DNA of 33,559 nucleotides from an uncultured Flavobacteriaceae bacterium (lineage in GTDB: Bacteria; Bacteroidota; Bacteroidia; Flavobacteriales; Flavobacteriaceae). The position numbers were made by a program, and so were the translations under genes. Position 1 is the stretch's first letter. Every line of letters starts with the position of its first letter. This document shows, piece by piece, positions 23,231 to 30,872 of this stretch. The stretch spans positions 1 to 33,559 of the forward strand of contig CANMLX010000045.1 in assembly GCA_947498845.1 (NCBI GenBank), read 5' to 3'. The notes below the pieces were generated by a model. That model made no database searches, was not told the DNA's origin, and worked only from the letters and a program-made list of their open reading frames with translations.

Positions 23231-23428
23231 TTATGCTTTTAAATAAATTAAACATTGATTTAATTCTGGGTTTTGCTGTACTAGAGACTGAATATATATT
23301 TTAAGTTCCTCTATCTCATAAGGCAGTAACCGCTGTACTGCTTTTTGTACTTCTTTGCAAAACAATGTGGTATCAAAACTAACTTTTCGTAATACAGTTT
23401 TTGTGTACTCTAACATTGCTCTTGCCAT
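23231..23428 (-). CDS. Small conserved flavobacterial protein (65 aa)
   Basis: A 65-aa protein beginning MARAMLEYTKTVLRKVSFD, with LFCKEVQKAVQRLLPYEIEELKIYI in the middle and ending NPELNQCLIYLKA. It is entirely helical in appearance, with no signal peptide. The sequence has a non-random, protein-like composition, its stop abuts a strong terminator, and I recall closely similar short proteins across Flavobacteriia, so I treat it as real. The function is unknown. It is cytoplasmic by default. Confidence 0.75.
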   Translation of the reverse strand: MARAMLEYTKTVLRKVSFDTTLFCKEVQKAVQRLLPYEIEELKIYIQSLVQQNPELNQCLIYLKA

Positions 23429-23733
23429 AGTTGAAATTTGGTTTTTAGGTTTATACTTAAGTAGATTTGTTCATAAGCAGCAGCTTAATTATGGTCTCTA
23501 AAAGTACAAAAAAATATCAGCTTTTAATTTTTTTAAATCAAATTTAACATTATGCATTTTTTTCTTAAACCTCAATAAAAAGAAGCTAAAAACTTATTTC
23601 AATGAAGGTTTTTTCTTTTTAAAAAGATCATACAACGATTATTAAACATCTAAAATGCAGTTTTTTTAAAAAAACAGATTAAATACAATATTTTAAGTTT
23701 AAATTTAGATTTTGTATCTCAAATTTCATTGCT
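23429..23733. other. AT-rich divergent intergenic region
   Basis: This 305-bp gap separates two divergent genes and should hold both promoters. The only candidate box I see is TAGATTTT (23706-23713), one mismatch from TAnnTTTG and 20 nt before the plus-strand ATG. A low-complexity palindrome GTTTTTTTAAAAAAAC lies at 23660-23675. No gene is visible. Confidence 0.4.
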
Positions 23734-26712
23734 ATGAAGTATTTTAAATACATTGTATTTTTATTAATTTTCATTAATTTTAAAAATACAAACTCTCAAA
23801 CAGGACCTGGTGGTGTAGGAAATTCGTCTTCCAATGGTCTTTGGTTAAAAGCTGATGATTTAACGCTATCAAATGGCTCTAACATACCAACTTGGAGCGA
23901 TGCTTCTGGAAATGGTAATAATGCTAATGCCGCTTCTGGAGAACAGCCTACACTTATATCGAGTAGTGCTCTTAATGGTATGCCAGCCGTTCGCTTAGAT
24001 GGCATAAGCGATCAAATGGTTATTAATGATGCCGATATATTAGATGGATCTGGAGGATTAACTTATTTTGCTGTAATACGTCCCACAAATCTTAATGGAA
24101 GTACTCCTAGAGCTATTTTAGGAAAAAGGATTACTTTTAACACTCCTACAACTTATGCATATTCATGGTTTTTCTGGAGTGGTAATTACTTAAATTTAGA
24201 TATAAATAACTACAACCATAATAGATTTAACTCAAATCCTACCAGTTTCACAATAGATAATTACCTATTAAAAATGGGATTTGATGGTGCTTTAACTACC
24301 AATCAAGCTAATATGTATAGTGCAGGGAGTTTAATAGCTCAATCTAATATACCTGAAGCCTCTCTTACAAATAGCCCTGCCGATTTGGTACTTGGAGGCT
24401 TAAACTATAATTATCCTAATAAATTTGGGGCTGATTACACTGAGGTAATTCACTACAATTATCATCTTAATACTGTAGAACAAATTATAGTCAACAATTA
24501 TTTATCCGCTAAATATAATATCGCATTAACAAGTAATGACCTCTACACCCAAGACGATTTAGGCAATGGTGATTTTGATTTTAATGTAGCTGGTATAGGT
24601 AGACAAGGAAGTGACATACATGATAATTCTCAAGGCTCAGGCATTGTAGGAATGCATACACCCTCTACTTTATCTGATGGAGATTATTTATTCTGGGGAG
24701 AAGAAACTAAAGATCCAACTTATGACTTTTCAGAAAACACCAGCAATTATACACAGCAACTAAATTCCAGATGGCGTGTTAGTAAAGTTAATGATCTAGG
24801 AACAGTAACTGTAGCTTTCGATCTTGATCTTGTTGATTTATCGGCTATAGATACAAGTTGTCAACCTATGCAACTTATGGTTGATAATAATGGCGATTTT
24901 TCGTCTCCTGCAATATACCCTTTAACTGTAGCTGGAACCACTGCTACAGCTACTGGTGTAAGCTTCAACGATGCAGATTATTTTACAATTAGATACATTA
25001 ATCAAATTGTTTGGGATGGCACCCAGTTTTTATATGGATCTGGAGCTGGAGATGCTCCAGATGACACTGATGAATGCTTAAAGTTACTTATAAAATCTGG
25101 CACAGATGTGACGCTTTCTAACGATGCTCATGTTAAAGAAATTGAGGTAGAAGCTAGCGCTACTTTAAATGTTAATGATGGCATTTTATTAGAGACCGAA
25201 GAAGACGTCGTTATTAATGGTGTTATTGATTTACTGGGTGAAGCGCAATTAAAACAAAACCATAATACAACAACATCAAATTCTGGAACTGGATACTTAC
25301 TTAAAAGACAACAAGGAGAAGGCAACTTGTATAATTATAATTATTGGAGTTCACCTGTAAATAATGGAGGTTCCTGGCAAATTAGTCAGCTTGAAGATGC
25401 CAGTGGTCCTGTAGCTTTCACCTCTTCCCCAGATAGCTCAACCTCACCTACAACTATAAGTACTGAATGGTTATATACATACAAAAATGTATCAAATACT
25501 TATACCGCATGGCAACAAGTTTCTCAAACAACATCATTAAACCCTGGAGAAGGCTTTACCATGAAAGGGGTACCTACTGGGAGTAACCAAGAATATGTTT
25601 TTAAAGGAATTCCTAATGATGGCGATTATAATCTTACTATTAATGCTGGGGATGATTTTTTAATTGGAAATCCTTATCCTTCTGCTTTAAATGCTGATTT
25701 GTTTCTTGACTTAAACACCCCCGTTATTGAAGGCACAATCTACTTCTGGGAACATTTTTCTTCTAATAACAGTCATTATCTGGCTGATTATGAAGGTGGT
25801 TATGCCACTTACAATAGAACTATGGGAAGTCCAGCTCCTGCTCCCGGCTCTTCTAAATCTGCTCCTACTAATAAAATTGCTGTAGGACAAGGCTTTTTTG
25901 TCACTGCAGATACAGGCGGAACAATAACCTTTAGAAACGATCAACGTATTTTCACTGGAGAGGATTTATCTACTATTATATCTGAGACTACATTCTTAAA
26001 AGCATCAGGCAAAAAAGCTGCTTCTAAAGTAGATCAAAGAACCAAAATTTGGTTTGCTTTTATAGAACCCGGTAATATAACCAAAACTATTGGTTTAGGT
26101 TATGACGCAAATGCTACTACTAATTACGATAGCGGTTATGATGCTGTTAACTTTGATTACCTTAGAAATGATATTTCCTGGAAATTAGACAATAAAAATC
26201 TAGTGATTCAAGCTTTACCTGCAATAAATGAAAATGACGAGCTCCCATTAGAAATAAAGGTTACAGACACTGGAATATACCAGTTTGCCATTAACAATAT
26301 GGAATTTGTTCCTGCTAATATGAATATTTATTTAAAAAATAGTAATCTTAACACCTATAACAATTTAAAAAATACAAGCGCTATTATTAACTTTGATACT
26401 GCGGGAACTCACAACAATTTCTCTATAGTATTTAAACAAGACACCGCTTTAAATACCGAACAAGTTGAAGCTATAAACGATACATTTGTTTCTTTTAATA
26501 AAGCAACAGAAAAATTAACAATACATACATCTCTTAATTTAAAGGATATTAGTGATTTTAGTATTTACAATACTATTGGACAAAAAGTTATAACCTATAA
26601 AACTTTAGATGAAAATAATACATTGGATATTTCTAACTTAAGTAATGGCATATATATCCTTAATTTAAAATCTAATAATGATAAAATTAGTGTTAAGTTT
26701 TCAAAGCACTAG
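23734..26712 (+). CDS. T9SS-secreted LamG-like / DUF8202-type protein
   Basis: A 992-aa protein. The signal peptide (1-21, FKNTNS/QTGPGG) is followed by a LamG/concanavalin-like region (WLKADDLTLSNG, PTWSDASGNGNNANAA, PAVRLDGISDQM, LTYFAVIRPT; about 35-265). Then comes a DUF8202-like stretch (EQIIVNNYLSAKYNI, NGDFDFNVAGIGRQG, DGDYLFWGEE), a beta-rich middle with YNYWSSPVN and LIGNPYPSALNADLF, and a type A T9SS sorting domain (SIYNTIGQKVITY, LDISNLSNGIYILNL). It is probably exported through the outer membrane and anchored or released. LamG-like domains often bind sugars, and the position between GH43 and the agarases suggests a role in polysaccharide binding, though such proteins also occur outside sugar loci. 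Confidence 0.85.
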   Translation: MKYFKYIVFLLIFINFKNTNSQTGPGGVGNSSSNGLWLKADDLTLSNGSNIPTWSDASGNGNNANAASGEQPTLISSSALNGMPAVRLDGISDQMVINDADILDGSGGLTYFAVIRPTNLNGSTPRAILGKRITFNTPTTYAYSWFFWSGNYLNLDINNYNHNRFNSNPTSFTIDNYLLKMGFDGALTTNQANMYSAGSLIAQSNIPEASLTNSPADLVLGGLNYNYPNKFGADYTEVIHYNYHLNTVEQIIVNNYLSAKYNIALTSNDLYTQDDLGNGDFDFNVAGIGRQGSDIHDNSQGSGIVGMHTPSTLSDGDYLFWGEETKDPTYDFSENTSNYTQQLNSRWRVSKVNDLGTVTVAFDLDLVDLSAIDTSCQPMQLMVDNNGDFSSPAIYPLTVAGTTATATGVSFNDADYFTIRYINQIVWDGTQFLYGSGAGDAPDDTDECLKLLIKSGTDVTLSNDAHVKEIEVEASATLNVNDGILLETEEDVVINGVIDLLGEAQLKQNHNTTTSNSGTGYLLKRQQGEGNLYNYNYWSSPVNNGGSWQISQLEDASGPVAFTSSPDSSTSPTTISTEWLYTYKNVSNTYTAWQQVSQTTSLNPGEGFTMKGVPTGSNQEYVFKGIPNDGDYNLTINAGDDFLIGNPYPSALNADLFLDLNTPVIEGTIYFWEHFSSNNSHYLADYEGGYATYNRTMGSPAPAPGSSKSAPTNKIAVGQGFFVTADTGGTITFRNDQRIFTGEDLSTIISETTFLKASGKKAASKVDQRTKIWFAFIEPGNITKTIGLGYDANATTNYDSGYDAVNFDYLRNDISWKLDNKNLVIQALPAINENDELPLEIKVTDTGIYQFAINNMEFVPANMNIYLKNSNLNTYNNLKNTSAIINFDTAGTHNNFSIVFKQDTALNTEQVEAINDTFVSFNKATEKLTIHTSLNLKDISDFSIYNTIGQKVITYKTLDENNTLDISNLSNGIYILNLKSNNDKISVKFSKH

Positions 26713-26717
26713 TATTT

Positions 26718-26759
26718 ATCAAAAAGCCCATTAAACTTTTGTTTAATGGGCTTTTTGAT
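26718..26759. terminator. Bidirectional terminator (19-bp perfect stem)
   Basis: ATCAAAAAGCCCATTAAAC (26718-26736) and its exact complement (26741-26759) flank a TTTT loop. It separates the convergent 992-aa gene and the AIM24-family gene and can terminate both. Confidence 0.93.
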
Positions 26760-26778
26760 CTTGACATTATTGGTGAAT

Positions 26779-27576
26779 TTAAAAATTATCTCCATCCAAT
26801 AAATCTCCAATACCTCCCAATATACTTCCTTCCCCTTTATTTTTTCCTCCTGCTCTTGAAGCAGATGCTAATACTCTTCCTGCGAGCCTACTAAACGGTA
26901 ATGATTGTACATATACCGTTCCTGGTCCCTGGAGTTTAGCAAAGAATAATCCTTCTCCTCCAAATATGGTATTTTTAATACCACCAACAAACTCCACATC
27001 GTAATCAACAGTTTGATCAAAACCTATTATACAACCTGTATCAACTCGTAGTGTTTCTCCTGCTGATAACTCTCTTCTAGCCATTGTACCTCCAGCATGA
27101 ACAAATGCCATGCCATCCCCTTCTAATTTTTGCATAATAAAACCTTCTCCTCCAAAAAGACCTCGCCCCAGCTTTTTAGAAAACTCTATCCCCACACTTA
27201 CACCTTTGGCTGCACATAAAAAAGCATCTTTTTGACAAATAAATTTCCCTCCAAATTCAGTTAGGTCTATTGGTATTATTTTACCAGGATAAGGTGATGC
27301 AAACGATACATTACGCTTTCCTGGTAATGTATTATAAAAAGCGGTCATAAATAAACTTTCACCTGTTAAAATTCGTTTACCTGCACCTAATATTTTACCC
27401 AAAAAACCTGAGTCTTTTTGAGAACCATCACCAAAAATAGTTTCCATTTTTATACCATCGTCCATCATCATAAAACTTCCAGATTCGGCAATAACACCTT
27501 CTTCTGGATCCAATTCTATTTCTACATATTGCATTTCTTCTCCGTAGATTCTGTAATCAATTTCGTGTGCTGTCAT
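26779..27576 (-). CDS. AIM24 / TIGR00266 family protein
   Basis: A 265-aa cytoplasmic protein of the AIM24 (TIGR00266) family, whose biochemical function is unknown. Repeated motifs seen are ELDPEEGVIAESGSFMMMDDGI, GESLFMTAFYN, FSKKLGRGLFGGEGFIMQKLEGDG, VHAGGTMARREL and FGGEGLFFAKLQGPGTVYVQSLPF, the duplicated beta-barrel pattern of the family. It ends in a Gly/Ser/Lys-rich tail. The length is normal. It is unrelated to the flanking sugar genes as far as I can see and is followed 189 bp upstream by the DUF4442 gene on the same strand. Confidence 0.9.
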   Translation of the reverse strand: MTAHEIDYRIYGEEMQYVEIELDPEEGVIAESGSFMMMDDGIKMETIFGDGSQKDSGFLGKILGAGKRILTGESLFMTAFYNTLPGKRNVSFASPYPGKIIPIDLTEFGGKFICQKDAFLCAAKGVSVGIEFSKKLGRGLFGGEGFIMQKLEGDGMAFVHAGGTMARRELSAGETLRVDTGCIIGFDQTVDYDVEFVGGIKNTIFGGEGLFFAKLQGPGTVYVQSLPFSRLAGRVLASASRAGGKNKGEGSILGGIGDLLDGDNF

Positions 27577-27687
27577 TTTTTTAATTAATGTTGATTTATT
27601 TAACTATGGATTTGTTGATTTGTTTTAGGTTTTGTTACAAATTAAATATAGATTCTTGTTAAGTCATGACATCGCAAAGTATTTTTA

Positions 27688-27775
27688 AATTACTGTAAAC
27701 TGTGACTACTTGCTGCTTAACACCCTCAATTACTGCCTTCTTACTTACTACATATACCTTATCGTCTACTGCTTT
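27688..27775. repeat. Degenerate ACTGC-type minisatellite
   Basis: Between AIM24 and DUF4442 there are spaced variants of ACTG/ACTGC/TTACT (ATTACTGTAAACTGTGACTA, GCTGC, ATTACTGCC, CTTACTTACT, CTACTGC). This looks like a decayed copy of the short CTGC-rich intergenic repeats common in flavobacteria. It runs into the stop codon of the DUF4442 gene (27766-27768). Confidence 0.4.
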
Positions 27776-28221
27776 ACTTTAATACTCCACTCAAAATTAA
27801 ATGTAGATACTTCTATTCCATCCTTGTTTACACCTATTGATGTCATCCATACAGTTTGACCATCACCTGTTTCAATAGCTTTTTTTAGCGCTTTATCAAT
27901 AAGGTATCCATCATTACAAGTAAATGTGATTTTTCCCGTTGCTTTTTTAGTAAACTTTGCATTATTGGAAACCACTAACATAGAAATACGTTTACCCGAT
28001 TCTTGTATCTTACCCATCATTAAAGCACCAGTAGATAATTCGGCAGCCATACCTTGAACTGCCCAAAACATAGATTTAAATGGATTTTGATTAATCCACT
28101 TATGTTTTACACAAACTATACATTTTTCATGATCTAAATTTTTCACTCGTACACCACATAGATATGCTGAGGGCAGCCTATACAAGCTAAAAACATTTAA
28201 TTTACTGGGAGTCAGCTTCAT
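27766..28221 (-). CDS. DUF4442 hot-dog-fold protein
   Basis: A 151-aa protein resembling DUF4442, a PaaI-thioesterase-like hot-dog family: the helix region PFKSMFWAVQGMAAELSTGALMM followed by strands MLVVSNNAKFTKKATGKITFTC and VWMTSIGVNKDGIEVSTFNFEW. It has no signal peptide. By fold it may be an acyl-CoA thioesterase, but the substrate is unknown. It is divergent from the GH16 gene across a 216-bp gap. The last codons lie in the degenerate repeat tract. Confidence 0.85.
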   Translation of the reverse strand: MKLTPSKLNVFSLYRLPSAYLCGVRVKNLDHEKCIVCVKHKWINQNPFKSMFWAVQGMAAELSTGALMMGKIQESGKRISMLVVSNNAKFTKKATGKITFTCNDGYLIDKALKKAIETGDGQTVWMTSIGVNKDGIEVSTFNFEWSIKVKQ

Positions 28222-28367
28222 AAAATTAATTTAAGTTCTTTCAATCTTTAAAATTGATTATTATTTAGATTTTCATTTTATTTTCTTCAATTTAACTTAA
28301 AAAGTTCTAAACAATGACAAATTGAGACTCATTAATAACTAGACTTTCCCTGATACGTCATCCAATA

Positions 28368-28401
28368 TTTGGTAATTGACAGAAAAAAAGCACTAATTTT
28401 A
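28368..28401 (+). promoter_or_regulatory. Putative promoter of the GH16 agarase gene
   Basis: TTTG (28368-28371) is followed after 22 nt by TAATTTTA (28394-28401), a one-mismatch TAnnTTTG. This matches the known flavobacterial -33/-7 layout. The predicted start would be about 28408, giving a roughly 30-nt leader. Confidence 0.5.
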
Positions 28402-28410
28402 TCATATTAC

Positions 28411-28426
28411 AACTAAACTAACTAAA
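28411..28426 (+). promoter_or_regulatory. Leader motif AACTAAACTAACTAAA (copy 1)
   Basis: The 16-nt motif lies in the expected transcript 5' end, 11 nt before the GH16 ATG. An identical copy lies upstream of GH86 at 30659. Confidence 0.5.
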
Positions 28427-28437
28427 TAACAATAATC

Positions 28438-30342
28438 ATGAAAAAACTAGGCTTTTTTTCAGCACTACTAATTTTATTAACAATTAGTAGTGCTGCCCAA
28501 GATTGGAATGGAATTCCTGTACCAGCTCCAGCACCTTCGGGAACCAGTTGGCAACTCAACCCCGTATCAGATAGCTTTAATTATATTTCATCAGCTGGCA
28601 ACAGACCTGCAGCATTTAATAATAGGTGGAATGATTCTTATGTAAACGCATTCACAGGACCTTCAATTACTTTTTGGCAAAGCAACCATATAAATACCAA
28701 TGGTTCACAATTAGAAGTTAAAGGAACTTTTGACGCAGCTAACAACCGAATAATAACTGGTTGTATGTCTTCAAAAGCTGGTATGAATTATCCAATGTAT
28801 ATGGAAGCTAGAGTAAAATTTACTGAGGCATTTTTAGCTAATAATTTTTGGTTGATAAATATAAATCAAACTCAAGAAATTGATGCCATGGAAGCCTACC
28901 CTACTAGTAATCCAAATTGGGTATGGTTTGACGAACGCGTTCATATAAGTCACCACGTATTTATTCGTAGTCCATTCCAAGATTACCAACCTTCAGATGA
29001 TGGTGCATGGTATACTAGAGGTTCTGGTACTACTTGGAGGGGGAGTTATCATACCTATGGTGTATTTTGGCGTGACCCATTTCATCTGGAATACTATATT
29101 GACGGACAACTAGTACGTACTGTTGATGGACCAGGTATTATTGATCCAAACAACTATACTGGGGGATCAGGTTTAAATGAACCTGAACATATTATTATTA
29201 ACATGGAACAACAGTCTTGGCATACAGATGCCAATCGTTTTCCTGCTTTAGAAGATTTAGTAGACGGAAGCGGCAGAAATGTCATGCTTGTAGACTGGGT
29301 TAGAGTTTATGATGCTGTTGGTGGTAACAACACTCCTCTAACTTGTGATACAGCTCCCGATTACAACGGTAATGCTAACAGTTATTCTCCTGGAGATCGT
29401 GTAGTTAACACCTCCGATAATAAGTTATACGAACGTACTGCTACAGGTTGGAATCTTATTGAAGACTGTAACAATTCTGGCGGCGGTGGTAACAATAGTG
29501 GAGATTTAGCTTTAGGTAAAAATTCATTCCAATCCAGTACGTATCAAAATAATACTAACTCTTTTGGATCTGGAAGAGCTGTTGATGGTAATGATAATAC
29601 ATTCAATCATACCAATAGACAACAAGGTGCTTGGTGGGAAGTTGATTTAGGGTCTTCTCAAAATATAGGAGAAGTAAAAATATGGAATAGAGGAAATTGT
29701 TGTCAAAACAGATTGAGTAATTTTGATATCATAGTGTACAATCAAAGAGGTGGTAATGTTATACAAACTGTAACTGTTAACGGTTCGCCATCTGCAAATG
29801 GAACAAGCTATAATGTGAATGCAACAGGACGAGTAGTAAGGGTACAGCTTCGTGGGAATAATTTTTTACATATGGATCAAGTAAGTGTATTTGCTGGTTC
29901 TGGAGGAGGTAATAACAATTCTGGCCCATTAACTTGTGCCAATGCTCCTGCATATAATGGGAACTCAGATAGTTATTCTGTTGGAGATCGTGTAATCAAT
30001 GGAGATGTCTTATATGAAAAACGAGCAGACGGACAATGGAATCTTATTGAAAATTGTAATTCTTCTAAACAAACCCAATTAAAACCTGGTCAAGAAGAAA
30101 TTACAGCAAATAAAATGAGTATCTATCCTAATCCAGCTAAAGATCGTGTAAGTATTTTACTTAACAATGATGTAGATAAGGCAGATTTAACCATATTAGA
30201 TCTACAAGGGAAAGTCATTTTTTCAAAAACATTTAGTGGTAATCTTTCCAACATAAACACTGCTAATTTTAATAAAGGTCTATACATAATTCGAGTAAAT
30301 ACTGCTAGAAAAATAATGACTGAAAAATTAATCATCAAATAA
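28438..30342 (+). CDS. Secreted GH16 beta-agarase, multimodular, T9SS
   Basis: A 634-aa protein. The signal peptide is 1-20 (SSAA/QDW). The GH16 domain (about 22-293) closely follows the AgaD/Aga16B-type agarases: DWNGIPVPAP, VSDSFNYISSAGNRPAAF, catalytic EIDAME (nucleophile E147, D149, acid/base E152), RVHISHHVFIRSPFQDYQP, LEYYIDGQLVRTV, VDWVRVYDA. It hydrolyses beta-1,4 bonds of agarose. A Cys-bounded module (C303-C344, CBM5/12-like) follows, then an F5/8-C/fucolectin-like CBM (355-488, SFGSGRAVDGN, WWEVDLGSSQNIG, NRGNCC), a second Cys-bounded module (C500-C540) and a T9SS type A domain from about 560 (MSIYPNPAKDRV...FNKGLYIIRV). It is expected outside the cell or at the surface. A terminator follows the stop. 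Confidence 0.95.
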   Translation: MKKLGFFSALLILLTISSAAQDWNGIPVPAPAPSGTSWQLNPVSDSFNYISSAGNRPAAFNNRWNDSYVNAFTGPSITFWQSNHINTNGSQLEVKGTFDAANNRIITGCMSSKAGMNYPMYMEARVKFTEAFLANNFWLININQTQEIDAMEAYPTSNPNWVWFDERVHISHHVFIRSPFQDYQPSDDGAWYTRGSGTTWRGSYHTYGVFWRDPFHLEYYIDGQLVRTVDGPGIIDPNNYTGGSGLNEPEHIIINMEQQSWHTDANRFPALEDLVDGSGRNVMLVDWVRVYDAVGGNNTPLTCDTAPDYNGNANSYSPGDRVVNTSDNKLYERTATGWNLIEDCNNSGGGGNNSGDLALGKNSFQSSTYQNNTNSFGSGRAVDGNDNTFNHTNRQQGAWWEVDLGSSQNIGEVKIWNRGNCCQNRLSNFDIIVYNQRGGNVIQTVTVNGSPSANGTSYNVNATGRVVRVQLRGNNFLHMDQVSVFAGSGGGNNNSGPLTCANAPAYNGNSDSYSVGDRVINGDVLYEKRADGQWNLIENCNSSKQTQLKPGQEEITANKMSIYPNPAKDRVSILLNNDVDKADLTILDLQGKVIFSKTFSGNLSNINTANFNKGLYIIRVNTARKIMTEKLIIK

Positions 30343-30360
30343 AAAAAGGGAAACCTTTTT
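30343..30360 (+). terminator. Terminator after GH16 gene
   Basis: AAAAAGG (30343-30349), a GAAA tetraloop, then CCTTTTT (30354-30360), directly after the GH16 stop codon. Confidence 0.8.
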
Positions 30361-30361
30361 A

Positions 30362-30439
30362 AACTAAGTTTTATAGTTAGTAAAGAAGCGTATCAATGTG
30401 TCAGCACTTTGGATTCTAAGCTAACTATAATTCTTAGTT
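30362..30439. repeat. Long imperfect inverted repeat between GH16 and GH86
   Basis: AACTAAGTTTTATAGTTAG (30362-30380) and the complement of 30421-30439 match at 17 of 19 positions, with a 40-nt loop. The position just after the GH16 terminator suggests a structured RNA, a second terminator or a small mobile-element scar. Confidence 0.5.
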
Positions 30440-30872
30440 ATTAACACCTTTACTTAAATAGTTTTCAGCGAAGCGAATTGAGTATTAAAGCTTAACCTCG
30501 ATTAGAGCTATTGCAATTTGCTTATACACTAAGTAAAAATATCTCTTTTTAAATTTCATGAACATATGCTATTCGCATTGACACGCATACATTAAAGACC
30601 TATTAATCATAATATTATATGTAATTTCCACCTTAACAGTTTGACACTAATAAGCAAAAACTAAACTAACTAAAACTCGCAAAACCTCTTTTTAAACCTA
30701 ATTACTTGAATAGCTCAAAAACTGTATTGATTTACATTTTCTCAAAAAAGAAGCTATCTAAAAACTATGATAAATAAACCAAAAACTTTTACAACTAAAA
30801 CCAAAAACTTTTACAACTAAAACCAAAAACTTTTACAACTAAGCAATTTTTTAACTAAAAACAAACAAAATT
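30440..30872 (+). promoter_or_regulatory. Long upstream region/leader of GH86
   Basis: There is no gene in this stretch. It holds the second copy of AACTAAACTAACTAAA (30659-30674), preceded by TTTGAC (30640-30645), and then the triple 22-bp repeat (30779-30844) close to the ATG. If transcription starts near the motif, as proposed for GH16, the leader would be about 210 nt, much longer than that of GH16. Confidence 0.4.
30779..30844 (+). repeat. Triple 22-bp direct repeat upstream of GH86
   Basis: Three head-to-tail units, each starting CCAAAAACTTTTACAACT and followed by AAAA or AAGC, begin at 30779, 30801 and 30823. The first two are identical and the third differs only at its last two bases. 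The 22-bp period keeps units on one helical face. It ends 28 nt before the GH86 ATG. Confidence 0.85.

Noticed and set aside
30779..30844. CRISPR array
   Set aside because: The 22-bp units are head to tail with no spacers between them.
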